64,000 bases of DNA, taken from positions 62,001 to 126,000 of the forward strand of contig CASFQO010000011.1 in NCBI GenBank assembly GCA_949297145.1, given 5' to 3'. The DNA comes from an uncultured Alphaproteobacteria bacterium. GTDB taxonomy: Bacteria > Pseudomonadota > Alphaproteobacteria > RF32 > CAG-239. Positions 51,456 to 60,335 of the stretch are shown one piece after another. The notes under the pieces are model-generated. The model saw only the letters and a program-made list of their open reading frames with translations, was not told the DNA's origin and did no database searches. The number at the start of each line of letters is the position of its first letter. The stretch's first letter is position 1. The translations under genes were made by a program, and so were the position numbers.

Positions 51456-52466
51456 TTAAAAATGTTCATCACATTTTTTAATTAACTCTTCAATATTCTC
51501 AGGCGGCCAACCTGGAGTTTCCATACCCAAGTGAATACCCATCTTTGCTAAAACTTCTTTAATTTCATTCAAAGATTTTCTACCAAAGTTCGGTGTTCTG
51601 AGCATTTCGGCTTCAGTCTTTTGAACCAAATCACCGATATAAACAATATTGTCATTCTTCAAGCAGTTAGCCGAACGAACAGACAATTCAAGTTCATCAA
51701 CTTTACGCAACAAGTTTCTGTCAAACGGAAGTTCTTCTTTAACATCTTCAACTTCGTTTTCAGGCTCATCAAAGTTAATAAACGGCTTCAATTGGTCTTG
51801 TAAGATTCTGGCAGAAAGAGCAACGGCATCTTCAGGAGAAACAACACCATTTGTTTCAACAACCATTGTCAACTTATCATAATCTGTATTTTGACCAACA
51901 CGAGTTTTTTCAACTTTGTAAGAAACTTTTCTAACCGGAGAATAAATTGCATCAACAGCAATCACACCGATTGGCGCATCAGCAACTTTATTTTGAACAG
52001 CCGGAACATAGCCTTTACCTGTACCAACTGTCAATTCCATAGAAATTTTAGCACCGGCATCCAAAGTACAAATAACGTGCTCTGGGTTCATAATTTCAAC
52101 ATCATGACCTGTTTCAATCATACCAGCGGTAACAACCATCGGACCTTCGGCCTTCAAGCGCATTGTTTTCTGTCCTTCAGAATGAACAGCAACAGCGAGT
52201 CCTTTGATATTCAGGATAACATCGGTAACATCTTCACGAACGCCTTCGATAACCGAAAATTCATGTAAAACGCCGTCAATTTTTACTGCGGTAACAGCAC
52301 CACCCTGTAAAGAAGACAACAAAACTCTTCTTAATGCGTTACCGAGAGTTAAACCAAAACCTCTTTCTAAAGGTTCAACAACTATCTTAGCAACATTCCT
52401 GCCTTCGCCTGGAACAACCTCTAGATTAGTTGGTTTTATAAGTTCTTGCCAATTTTTCTGAATCAC
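51456..52466 (-). CDS. rpoA: RNA polymerase subunit alpha
   Basis: 336 residues. The N-terminal domain has the assembly blocks [22 protein letters not shown] and [20 protein letters not shown]; the C-terminal domain has [20 protein letters not shown] and [20 protein letters not shown], which bind UP elements and activators. The two are joined by an acidic linker ([15 protein letters not shown]). Last gene of rpsM-rpsK-rpoA; rplQ, which almost always follows rpoA, is absent and replaced by a terminator and the IS200 element. Confidence 0.97.
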   Translation of the reverse strand: MIQKNWQELIKPTNLEVVPGEGRNVAKIVVEPLERGFGLTLGNALRRVLLSSLQGGAVTAVKIDGVLHEFSVIEGVREDVTDVILNIKGLAVAVHSEGQKTMRLKAEGPMVVTAGMIETGHDVEIMNPEHVICTLDAGAKISMELTVGTGKGYVPAVQNKVADAPIGVIAVDAIYSPVRKVSYKVEKTRVGQNTDYDKLTMVVETNGVVSPEDAVALSARILQDQLKPFINFDEPENEVEDVKEELPFDRNLLRKVDELELSVRSANCLKNDNIVYIGDLVQKTEAEMLRTPNFGRKSLNEIKEVLAKMGIHLGMETPGWPPENIEELIKKCDEHF

Positions 52467-52544
52467 CGGAATACCCTCTTAATAGATTTATACGCAACTA
52501 AAAAACAAGCAGAAGGAAGGTAAACCTTCCTCTGCAATAAAAAA

Positions 52545-52928
52545 TTAAACTCTGCGGCGTTTTCTTAAACGACAGCCGTTATGTGGAATTGGAGTCACAT
52601 CACGGATAGAAGTAATGGTAAAGCCGATAACCTGCAAAGCTCTGATTGCGGATTCGCGTCCAGAACCTGGACCTTTAACTTCAACTTCAAGAGTTTTCAT
52701 ACCATTTTCTTGAGCTTTTTTACCAGCTTCTTCAGCAGCAACCTGAGCAGCATAAGGTGTAGACTTTCTAGAGCCTTTAAAGCCTTGAGCACCGGCAGTA
52801 GACCAAGAAACTGTATTACCTTGAGCATCCGTAATTGTTACTCGTGTATTGTTAAAAGTAGAATTTACATGAGCGACACCGGATGTGATGTTCTTTTTTT
52901 CTTTTCTTTTAATAACTGTTTTTGCCAT
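52545..52928 (-). CDS. rpsK: 30S ribosomal protein S11
   Basis: 127 residues in the ribosomal platform. The N-terminal tail and [40 protein letters not shown] and the closing [20 protein letters not shown] are diagnostic. I chose ATG 52928 (MAKTVIKRK), five bases after GAGG, over a GTG one codon upstream. 78 bp upstream of rpoA and 11 bp after rpsM. Confidence 0.97.
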   Translation of the reverse strand: MAKTVIKRKEKKNITSGVAHVNSTFNNTRVTITDAQGNTVSWSTAGAQGFKGSRKSTPYAAQVAAEEAGKKAQENGMKTLEVEVKGPGSGRESAIRALQVIGFTITSIRDVTPIPHNGCRLRKRRRV

Positions 52929-52939
52929 CACTACCTCAC

Positions 52940-53308
52940 TTATTTCTTCTTGTTAGCCACAGTCTTGCGTTTACCTTTACGGGTTCTCGCATTTTGTTTA
53001 GTACTCTGACCACGAACAGGCAAACCTTTACGATGGCGAAGGCCGCGGTAGCAACCCAAATCCATCAAGCGCTTAATGTTTACAGCAACTTCACGACGAA
53101 GTTCACCTTCAACGAGGTAGTCCTTATCAATTACATCACGAACTTTTGCAATATCTTCGTCAGACAATTCCTGCACACGACGATCACCAGCAACGCCCGC
53201 TTTTGCACAGATAACCTGTGCTGTTTCTCTTCCGATACCATAGATAGAGGTCAATGCGATCTCCAATTTCTTGGCAGAAGGAATATTTACACCAGCTATA
53301 CGAGCCAA
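52940..53308 (-). CDS. rpsM: 30S ribosomal protein S13, TTG start
   Basis: S13 contacts tRNA in the head of the small subunit. The family start [20 protein letters not shown] follows directly on TTG at 53308, with GGAGAG eight bases before it, giving [10 protein letters not shown]. The upstream frame is open for another 20 codons but has no sequence like S13. The rest ([57 protein letters not shown]) fits. 122 residues. Its own consensus promoter lies upstream. Confidence 0.95.
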   Translation of the reverse strand: MARIAGVNIPSAKKLEIALTSIYGIGRETAQVICAKAGVAGDRRVQELSDEDIAKVRDVIDKDYLVEGELRREVAVNIKRLMDLGCYRGLRHRKGLPVRGQSTKQNARTRKGKRKTVANKKK

Positions 53309-53379
53309 ATTAACTCTCCATTTATTTAAACAATTAAACCATTCAAAAAGTTGATCACCACTCTTCAAAATTAATGCGG

Positions 53380-53407
53380 ATTATAGGGCATAATTTCTTA
53401 GAGTCAA
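53380..53407 (-). promoter_or_regulatory. Promoter of rpsM-rpsK-rpoA
   Basis: Minus strand: -35 TTGACT (53402-53407), 16 bp spacer, perfect -10 TATAAT (53380-53385), about 70 bp before the TTG start. It splits the operon from secY-adk. Confidence 0.8.
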
Positions 53408-53460
53408 CACTTCTTTTAAAAAAAATACAAAAAAAATACACATTTTTAATAAATTATTAA

Positions 53461-53490
53461 TTTAAAGAAGCCGAATCGCTAAGCTTCGGC
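53461..53490 (-). terminator. Weak hairpin at the adk stop
   Basis: Minus-strand stem GCCGAA (53485-53490) / TTCGGC (53470-53475), the adk stop codon inside the loop, then TTCTTTAAATT. A weak T run means it may only attenuate. Confidence 0.45.
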
Positions 53491-54150
53491 AATCCCTAAA
53501 ACTTTTTCTATTTTGGCAGCAACGGCCTCAATCGTACCCGTCCCGTCAACACATCTAAGCAGCCCCTCTTTTTCAAAAAAAGGAATTGTCGGATAGGTAT
53601 AAGCTCTAAAATTAACCAAACGATTATGAACAGTCGTCCGATTATCATCTTGCCGACGTGAAAATTCAACTCCGCCGCATTCATCACATACGCCATAAAC
53701 CCTTGGTTTTAAGAACTTATCATGATAGCCGCGTCCACATTTCATGCAAGCGTAGCGCCCCAAAATACGTTCCATAATAATTTCATCAGGAACTTGAATC
53801 TCAATAACGGCATCTAATTTCTGCTTTTTTGCTTTGAGCATTTCTTCCAAAATTTCAGCCTGCACCAAAGTTCTTGGGAAACCATCCAGAAGGAAACCAT
53901 TTTTACAATCTTCTTGTCCGATTCTATCCTCAACCATGCGGATAATCAAATCATCAGATGCAAACCCACCATTATCCAGAGCTTCTTTAAGTTCCAACCC
54001 CAGTGGAGTTTCTTTTTTAATCTCAGCCCGAAGCATTTCTCCTGTAGACAAATGGCAAATCCCCGTTTTCTCACACAAAATGCGAGCCTGGGTGCCTTTT
54101 CCGCACCCGGGCGCGCCGGTAAAAACAACAAACAAATGTTTATTCGTCAT
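53479..54150 (-). CDS. adk: Adenylate kinase with Cys4 zinc lid
   Basis: Adk interconverts AMP, ADP and ATP. P-loop GAPGCGKGTQARIL near residue 13, AMP site LSTGEMLRAEIKKETPLG, the NGFLLDGFPRT strand, and a long LID domain with two Cys-x2-Cys pairs (CMKCG at about 135 and CDECG at about 156), which bind a structural metal. The lid-closing RRQDDN and the closing YTYPTIPFF are normal. 223 residues. Starts four bp after secY, the common secY-adk coupling. Confidence 0.96.
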   Translation of the reverse strand: MTNKHLFVVFTGAPGCGKGTQARILCEKTGICHLSTGEMLRAEIKKETPLGLELKEALDNGGFASDDLIIRMVEDRIGQEDCKNGFLLDGFPRTLVQAEILEEMLKAKKQKLDAVIEIQVPDEIIMERILGRYACMKCGRGYHDKFLKPRVYGVCDECGGVEFSRRQDDNRTTVHNRLVNFRAYTYPTIPFFEKEGLLRCVDGTGTIEAVAAKIEKVLGIAEA

Positions 54151-54153
54151 TTT

Positions 54154-55503
54154 CTATTTTTTCCTTTTGCTAATCAGTGAAGCCTTTTTCAAAAGACCTT
54201 CATACTGATAAGCAATCAAGTGAGATTGAACTTGTGTAATAAAGTCCAACGTAACTTGAACCACGATAAGCAAGGTTGTACCGCCCAAGACAAACGGGAC
54301 AGACAACTTTGTAATCAAGATTTCCGGTAAGATACATAAAGCTGCCAAGTAAAAAGCACCCAAAACAGTCAATCTTGTCACAACGTAGTCAAGATATTCA
54401 GCCGTATTTTTACCCGGACGAATACCGGCAATAAAACCACCGTGTTTTTTCAAATTTTCAGCTGTTTCTTCCGGATTAACCACAACCGCGGTATAGAAAA
54501 AGGCAAAGAACACTATCAAGAAGGCATACAAAGCCAAATACAACGGTTGCCCGTGGTTAAGATATCTGCTCAAGGTTTGAACCCATTCCGGCCCATTATT
54601 AGACCAGATATTTGCAATTGTAATCGGCAACAACAGCAAAGCACTGGCAAAAATCGGCGGAATAACACCTGTCGGGTTAACCTTCAACGGCAAGTGAGAG
54701 CTTTCAGCAGAAGTCATACGCAGACCAACTTGACGCTTTGGATATTGTACCAAAATTTTTCTTTGCGCCATTTCCACTTTAAGGATGATAAATACCAACG
54801 CAATGCTCATCACAAACAAGCCCAAAATAACGAGCGGAGACATAGAACCGATACGTCCCAATTCCAAAGTTTGAGCAATTGCAGAAGGAATATTGGCAAT
54901 AATACCGACCGTAATAATCAAAGACGAACCGTTACCAACACCGCGAGAAGTAATTTGCTCTCCCAACCATACAATAAACATTGTACCGCCGGTTAAAGAA
55001 ACGATTGTAGAAAAGATAAATGTATACGGTGCAATCACCACAGCGCTGGATCCATCAGCATTAGCCAAGCTCATCAAGCCAACAGCAATACCATAGCCTT
55101 GAATAATTGTAATCAACACTGTCAAAAGTTTGGTATAGTGCATCATTTTGCGGTGACCGGCCTCTCCTTCTTTTTTAAGAGCAGCCAAAGACGGTACGAT
55201 AGACTGTCCGAGTTGCAAGATAATGGAAGCTGAAATGTACGGCATAATGTTGAGAGCAAAAATCGTCATACGCTCCAAAGCACCACCGGAAAACATATTA
55301 AACATACCCAAAATACCATTGGAATGTCTGGCAAAAATTTCAGCCAACACGCGTGAATCAATTCCCGGAAGAGGAATAAACGTTCCCAAACGAAAAACAA
55401 TTAAAGCCAATACCGTAAACAACAGACGCTTTTTCAAATCCGTAGCTTTACTAAAGACGGATGCATCCATATTGGCGGCCATTTTCTCTGCTAATGATAC
55501 CAT
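54154..55503 (-). CDS. secY: Preprotein translocase subunit SecY
   Basis: The central pore of the Sec translocon, ten transmembrane helices, 449 residues. Blocks FTVLALIVFRLGTFIPLPGI (helix 1 start), PYISASIILQLGQSIVPSLA, GEQITSRGVGNGSSLIITVG, AQRKILVQYPKRQVGLRMTS and the ribosome-facing loop GGFIAGIRPGKNTAEYLDYV are the standard signature. In most bacteria rplO precedes it; here no ribosomal gene lies upstream, only an intergenic stretch and a divergent exported orphan, so the spc operon is broken. Confidence 0.97.
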   Translation of the reverse strand: MVSLAEKMAANMDASVFSKATDLKKRLLFTVLALIVFRLGTFIPLPGIDSRVLAEIFARHSNGILGMFNMFSGGALERMTIFALNIMPYISASIILQLGQSIVPSLAALKKEGEAGHRKMMHYTKLLTVLITIIQGYGIAVGLMSLANADGSSAVVIAPYTFIFSTIVSLTGGTMFIVWLGEQITSRGVGNGSSLIITVGIIANIPSAIAQTLELGRIGSMSPLVILGLFVMSIALVFIILKVEMAQRKILVQYPKRQVGLRMTSAESSHLPLKVNPTGVIPPIFASALLLLPITIANIWSNNGPEWVQTLSRYLNHGQPLYLALYAFLIVFFAFFYTAVVVNPEETAENLKKHGGFIAGIRPGKNTAEYLDYVVTRLTVLGAFYLAALCILPEILITKLSVPFVLGGTTLLIVVQVTLDFITQVQSHLIAYQYEGLLKKASLISKRKK

Positions 55504-55689
55504 TTTTATTTCCTTAAAATTATTACTTATAAGTCATTAAAAGAAGTAAAACTTCTCCAAGTCTTACAGAGACTAATACATAAAATTTAATTTTACCTTT
55601 AAAAAGTGATATTTTTCCACCGTCTTTTAAAATAAAAAGAAACCACATAAAAAACATTCGTAACCGTACAATAATTTTGTTTCCCCTCT

Positions 55690-55718
55690 GGACAAACGAA
55701 AATTTATATGCTATATTA
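55690..55718 (+). promoter_or_regulatory. Promoter of the exported 485-residue orphan
   Basis: -35 TGGACA (55690-55695), 17 bp spacer, -10 TATATT (55713-55718), 55 bp before the start. Confidence 0.6.
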
Positions 55719-55773
55719 AAAAATGAGTATAAGTGGAATAAATATTTATATCTAAAGAGGAAAATATAAAAAG

Positions 55774-57231
55774 ATGTCAAAAGCAAAATACATAGCCGGC
55801 GCAGGAATTGTCGCCGCCGGAGCTGCACTTTCAAGCCTTCCGCCGCAAGGACAAGTTCAAGCAGAACCATTGGATTCAACAAGACATGAAATAATTATAT
55901 CCGATGCCCCATCGCATGAACAAATAGCAGCTTTAAACGCACAAAAAAAAATAACGCCTAGAACAGCGCAAAAAGTATATCATCGTTTTGAAGAAATCCC
56001 TGCCATTTCTGATGCAGAAGCCAGTGCATATAATCGTAATGACTACACTTATATTGTTAACGCCGAAGAATACCAAAAAACTGGAAAAATAGAATTAAAG
56101 CGCGTTCTCAAAGATGAAGTAACCAAAGCTAATGCTCTAAGCTTAGTATACCGTAGCGAATGTCAAACATATAATCCAAAACCAACCGAAGACCAATTGG
56201 CAAAATACGTCATCGATTTACGCATTATGAGCAAAACCGGTATAACCAAAGGCCCGTCACAAATGGACGATAACGCCATAAGCTCTTTTATAAAATATAT
56301 GGCCGCCAATCCACAAACAAGGCAATATGTCCTCCCTTTACTAAAAGCAACAAAAGGTAGTGTAGCGGAAGCTGCTCAAAAACTTGAACATAAATTTTTC
56401 GATGAAAATGGCGACCTACGTCCTATGGACGAACGTGATGCCATCTTGCATGGAGATGCCTATAAAAGCCTCTACCTCAACGATAATGCATGGAAAACCG
56501 TCGCATCAGCAAAGCTAAAGAAATTTATCTCTGCCACAGAAGCAGAAAAAACCAAAAAAGTTGGCAGACCGGTTCATTTGAGCAATACCACAAAAAATTA
56601 TCTCTGCCTGACAGAGCTTTTCCCGTCTGAAGAATTATTGATACAACAAATTGAAGATTACAATTTAGCGTTCTATCAATTAGGACGTCCGGGAAAAACC
56701 AAACATGTAACAGCAGCCTTAGCTCGTAGTATGAATCTAAAAGATAAGGATGGGAATTTAGATGCAACTCGTCTACCACCTTTTGCCGTTGCGGCAGCCA
56801 TCAGCAGCATCAACTGGAAAGGTAATGGGAAACAAGCTCTTAGAACAGCACAAACCTTAAGAAGTGAATTAGCTCACAGTTCCAACCCCAACAAGACACT
56901 TCGTGAAAGTGTCAAGACATGGGTAACAGGCAAGAGCAAAAGATACGGTGTAGATGAAATGTACGAGTTAAACATCCTCACCCCGGATATTATTCGCCAA
57001 TATACCGAGCTAGAGTTATCCGGTTCAAAAAATTTAGCCCACAACTACCAAACAGCCGTTGAAATAGCTGAAAGCAAAGCACGAATTGCCCACCACAAAC
57101 AAACGAGACAAGCAACCCCGCACACTGCTCAGCAATCAACACAAAACAACGAGCAAGAAAATCTTTTGCAAAAAGGCAAAACCTTACTGCTCACGGCTGC
57201 GGATTTTATACGAGGCAAAAGCCGAGACTAA
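55774..57231 (+). CDS. Exported orphan, 485 residues
   Basis: A Lys-containing N-terminus and a hydrophobic, glycine-rich segment (KYIAGAGIVAAGAALSSLPP) end near QVQA, like a signal peptide (cleavage after about 30). The body is charged and helical, with a long stretch of domains such as LKDEVTKANALSLVYRSECQ, GPSQMDDNAISSFIKYMAAN and NPQTRQYVLPLLKATKGSVA and a low-complexity tail (HKQTRQATPHTAQQSTQNNE). The segment KGPSQMDDNAISSF... recalls lysozyme-like or transglycosylase folds only weakly. No family assigned. AAAGAGG precedes the ATG by 14 bp, further than usual. Confidence 0.75.
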   Translation: MSKAKYIAGAGIVAAGAALSSLPPQGQVQAEPLDSTRHEIIISDAPSHEQIAALNAQKKITPRTAQKVYHRFEEIPAISDAEASAYNRNDYTYIVNAEEYQKTGKIELKRVLKDEVTKANALSLVYRSECQTYNPKPTEDQLAKYVIDLRIMSKTGITKGPSQMDDNAISSFIKYMAANPQTRQYVLPLLKATKGSVAEAAQKLEHKFFDENGDLRPMDERDAILHGDAYKSLYLNDNAWKTVASAKLKKFISATEAEKTKKVGRPVHLSNTTKNYLCLTELFPSEELLIQQIEDYNLAFYQLGRPGKTKHVTAALARSMNLKDKDGNLDATRLPPFAVAAAISSINWKGNGKQALRTAQTLRSELAHSSNPNKTLRESVKTWVTGKSKRYGVDEMYELNILTPDIIRQYTELELSGSKNLAHNYQTAVEIAESKARIAHHKQTRQATPHTAQQSTQNNEQENLLQKGKTLLLTAADFIRGKSRD

Positions 57232-57244
57232 AAATATAAGCCAC

Positions 57245-57285
57245 AAAAAAGGTTCGGTGTTAAACACCGAACCTTTTATTTTTAT
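57245..57285. terminator. Bidirectional terminator
   Basis: Perfect stem AAAAGGTTCGGTGT / ACACCGAACCTTTT (57247-57277) with T runs on both strands, between the exported orphan and convergent trmB. Confidence 0.9.
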
Positions 57286-57295
57286 AAGCTTAATA

Positions 57296-58033
57296 TTACA
57301 ATTTTTTATAATCAAAAAAGACCGGACGCCGCCCTTCACGAATAGCCTTTTGCTGGTATTTTGTTCTAACCCAATCAACCGGTTCTTTTCGCCAATCATC
57401 ACCACATTTTGCCGTCCAAACAAAATCAGCATTTTGATGCATTGTTCTTAAAACATGCCTTTTATAAACCGGATGGTCAGTTGCAATTCTAAAAATACCA
57501 CCGGACTTTAAAATGCGTTTAATCTCCTTCAGATTATCCGGATTAACAAAACGTCTTCCTGCGTGTTTTTTCTTTGGCCAAGGATCCGGAAACAACAAAT
57601 AGATTTTATCAAAAAAATCATCCGGCAGTGCCTTAAAGAGCAATCGCACATCATCATCAAAAACTCTGATATTTTGGACAGCATAATCATGAACATCCAC
57701 GTTTTCCGGCAAATTATCACCTTCTTTTAAGCCGCTGATAAGGGTTAAAAGATTAGCCACCCCATTTTGAAAAACTTCAACACCGACATAGCCGTTTTGT
57801 GGATTCTTAAGAGCTTGCCCATACAAATGCTGCCCGTCCCCAAAACCAATTTCTAAGCAGATTTCTTGTTTTGCCTCACCAAACAGGCGCTCCGCATCAA
57901 ACACCGTTTCAGGTGTAACGCGCATTTGCAGCAACATATTATCCAATAAAAATTGCTTGGCTTTTCGCACAACCCGTCCTTTTCTGCGACCAAAAAATTT
58001 AGGAACATCGGGAATTTGATTAAGATTAAACAT
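57296..58033 (-). CDS. trmB: tRNA (guanine46-N7)-methyltransferase
   Basis: TrmB methylates G46 in the variable loop with S-adenosylmethionine. The SAM site is CLEIGFGDGQHLYGQALKNP, and the family block KIYLLFPDPWPKKKHAGRRF with NPDNLKEIKRIL follows near residue 145-165. C-terminal TKYQQKAIREGRRPVFFDYK closes the family signature. 245 residues. Overlaps the XRE regulator upstream by 8 bp, so the two are translationally coupled. Confidence 0.95.
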   Translation of the reverse strand: MFNLNQIPDVPKFFGRRKGRVVRKAKQFLLDNMLLQMRVTPETVFDAERLFGEAKQEICLEIGFGDGQHLYGQALKNPQNGYVGVEVFQNGVANLLTLISGLKEGDNLPENVDVHDYAVQNIRVFDDDVRLLFKALPDDFFDKIYLLFPDPWPKKKHAGRRFVNPDNLKEIKRILKSGGIFRIATDHPVYKRHVLRTMHQNADFVWTAKCGDDWRKEPVDWVRTKYQQKAIREGRRPVFFDYKKL

Positions 58034-58667
58034 CGCTATCCATATCTTCCTTATCTTTAAGACTTGTCAACATTACGAGCAACGCACTGCGTGCCTTTGG
58101 CGGAAGAGAATAAAAAGCCTTTAAAAGCATAACAGCTTCAGCCCCTTGCATCGGGTCTGATTTATAGTCACTATCATCTTCTTGCAAATAGCCTGTACCT
58201 CTTTTGGACGTAATACCATCGTAATCAGCACAACCATTAATTTTATCGGGCGTCAACCCACTAAAGAAGTAGTCAATATCTACCCCCAAAATATTGGCAA
58301 TTGTATAAAGTCTACCGGCGCCGATACGATTAACACCTTTTTCGTATTTTTGAATTTGTTGAAAAGTGATACCTAATTTTTCAGCCATCTGCTTCTGGCT
58401 AAGCTGCAACAATTTACGACGCGAGCAAATACGAGCCCCAACAAACACATCAACCGGCCCAATACTTGTATCATTAGCACCATCGTTTCCGGCATCATTT
58501 CCGCCATCATCACCGCCGTTATTATTTCCACCGCTACCACTAGCTTTTTTTACAGTATCGTCCACTTCCTCGTTTTCGTTACCATCATCAAAAGGCTTTT
58601 TTTCCATATCGTTATTAATCGTATTATTTCCTTGATTTTTTGATTTCTTTTTACGTCCACGTGGCAT
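58026..58667 (-). CDS. XRE-family regulator with Gly/Asn/Asp-rich N-terminus
   Basis: 213 residues. Residues 25-75 are low complexity (ASGSGGNNNGGDDGGNDAGN and more), so the N-terminus is disordered. The HTH is at about 85-140: ICSRRKLLQLSQKQMAEKLG, then FQQIQKYEKGVNRIGAGRLY and VDIDYFFSGL, the alphaproteobacterial XRE type. A C-terminal helical block (MQGAEAVMLLKAFYSLPPKA) follows, as in cell-cycle-linked or polysaccharide-linked regulators of this class. It probably binds DNA as a dimer. The ATG has CAGGAG before it. Coupled to trmB, and has its own promoter. Confidence 0.9.
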   Translation of the reverse strand: MPRGRKKKSKNQGNNTINNDMEKKPFDDGNENEEVDDTVKKASGSGGNNNGGDDGGNDAGNDGANDTSIGPVDVFVGARICSRRKLLQLSQKQMAEKLGITFQQIQKYEKGVNRIGAGRLYTIANILGVDIDYFFSGLTPDKINGCADYDGITSKRGTGYLQEDDSDYKSDPMQGAEAVMLLKAFYSLPPKARSALLVMLTSLKDKEDMDSDV

Positions 58668-58705
58668 TGCTTATCTCCTGAGTTATTAGTGAAACCGATA
58701 CCAAT

Positions 58706-58734
58706 GTCATACACTATTACTTTATAAGTTGCAA
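58706..58734 (-). promoter_or_regulatory. Promoter of the XRE regulator
   Basis: Minus strand: -35 TTGCAA (58729-58734), 17 bp spacer, -10 TATGAC (58706-58711). Confidence 0.55.
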
Positions 58735-58772
58735 TAACATTTTAAATCACCTTATAGTAAACTTTTTATCGC

Positions 58773-60332
58773 TTATTTAGCGGATGAATGTTTTGAAATA
58801 GCAACACCCCACAAGATACAAAAAACAACCATAAACAATGGCAATAAATTACCATATCGATTATAAAGGGTAAAATGAGAAAGTTTTTTAGGCAATTCCA
58901 CATCAGAAATACCAACTTTATTCAGTTCAATACGCCCATACACCTCACCATTTGGCGCAATAACAGCACTAATGCCCGTGTTTGCACTGCGTACAACGGT
59001 AATTCCCTCTTCCACGGCTCTCATCTGTGCGGCCGCTAAATGCTGATATGGTCCGGCACTGATGCCGTACCATCCGTCATTTGCCACAACAATTAAGAGT
59101 TCCGGTTTTTGCAGGGGGTTAACAACACCTTTCGGGAAAATAACTTCATAGCAAACAGCGCCCCCCATAAGCGGTAATTCCGCGACTTGAATATTTTTAA
59201 ATTTTTCACCTCTTCCCAAATCACCCACGACATTGGCAACCGGTTCCATAAAACGCGGCAAATAATCTCTTAACGGCAAATATTCACCAAACGGAACCAA
59301 ATGAGATTTATCGTAATAATCCCGTATATACCCCTGTTTATCAATCACAAACATAGAGTTAAACGGAACAATCTGCCCATTTTCCATCCCAACACGCAAG
59401 AGCCCCGTGATTAAAAAACCATTTTCAGGAATAGCCTCAGTAATCTCACGCAAATGAGCCGCATCTCTATCCAAATAAAAAGGACTTGCCGTTTCACCCC
59501 ATACCACCAAACGAACATTATCAAGCGGCTTGCTTTTACTTAAATTGATATATTGATGGAAATTATCTTCCGCCATCTGCTTATTCCACTTAAAAGTCTG
59601 CGGAATACTGGGCTGAACCAAGCGCACACGAAAATCACCTTTTTGTAAAGGTTGATAGCCTAAAGCAAAGCCGCCTAATACCAACAGCGGAACAAAAATA
59701 AAAATCAGAGCCTTGCTATCAAACCGACAAGAAAAAATCTGCCTCACCCATATCGCCGCACCGGAAAGCATCAATAGGAGCAATAAAGATAATCCATACG
59801 TTCCGACATAAGCCGTCCCTTGAATAAGCCGCGCATCAAAGCTCAACGCCGTACCGAGTAAATTCCATGGGAAACCGGTAAAAATAAAACTTCTTATCCA
59901 TTCAAACACCACAAACACGCAGCAAAAGAAGAGCGCCTTTGCATAAATATTTTTCCCCCAGCTCAAAGCAAGCGCCGGTAGCGCCCAAAACAGCGCAAAA
60001 AACGCCCCTATGGCAAGAAACACCGCCGGAACAAAAGCCAAAAACTTCTGCCCATCTATCAGCAAGGCATTACATATCCACGCAAAGCTAACCCCATAAA
60101 AAGAAAAGCCAAACGCATACGCCAACCAAAACAAACTCTTCTTACTTCGATTCGGCTCAAACAAAATGGCCAAAAAGAAAATCAGTGCCACATAACCGAA
60201 AACACTTGAAACAAAGGGCGGAAAGATAAAGGCAGCCACGCCGCCGCACAAAAAGGCAAAACTTCCTTTTGCAACCTTTCCGCGCCACAACATCTGTTTC
60301 ACAGATATATTGCTTATCCCTTGACCAAACAT
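58773..60332 (-). CDS. lnt: Apolipoprotein N-acyltransferase
   Basis: Lnt adds the third acyl chain to lipoproteins in the inner membrane. Six or seven transmembrane helices cover the first 200 residues; the nitrilase-like periplasmic domain carries the triad: Glu in VVWGETASPFY, Lys in YYDKSHLVPFGEYLPL and Cys in MGGAVCYEVIFP. 519 residues is normal. Starts 3 bp after ybeY stop, in the operon miaB-phoH-ybeY-lnt, the standard arrangement in proteobacteria. It supports the lipoprotein encoded at 14301. Confidence 0.95.
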   Translation of the reverse strand: MFGQGISNISVKQMLWRGKVAKGSFAFLCGGVAAFIFPPFVSSVFGYVALIFFLAILFEPNRSKKSLFWLAYAFGFSFYGVSFAWICNALLIDGQKFLAFVPAVFLAIGAFFALFWALPALALSWGKNIYAKALFFCCVFVVFEWIRSFIFTGFPWNLLGTALSFDARLIQGTAYVGTYGLSLLLLLMLSGAAIWVRQIFSCRFDSKALIFIFVPLLVLGGFALGYQPLQKGDFRVRLVQPSIPQTFKWNKQMAEDNFHQYINLSKSKPLDNVRLVVWGETASPFYLDRDAAHLREITEAIPENGFLITGLLRVGMENGQIVPFNSMFVIDKQGYIRDYYDKSHLVPFGEYLPLRDYLPRFMEPVANVVGDLGRGEKFKNIQVAELPLMGGAVCYEVIFPKGVVNPLQKPELLIVVANDGWYGISAGPYQHLAAAQMRAVEEGITVVRSANTGISAVIAPNGEVYGRIELNKVGISDVELPKKLSHFTLYNRYGNLLPLFMVVFCILWGVAISKHSSAK

Positions 60333-60335
60333 GAA

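Noticed and set aside
55523-55882. A 119-codon frame on the minus strand between secY and the exported orphan
   Set aside because: It overlaps the signal peptide of the exported protein and lacks a Shine-Dalgarno sequence; composition is that of AT-rich intergenic DNA.
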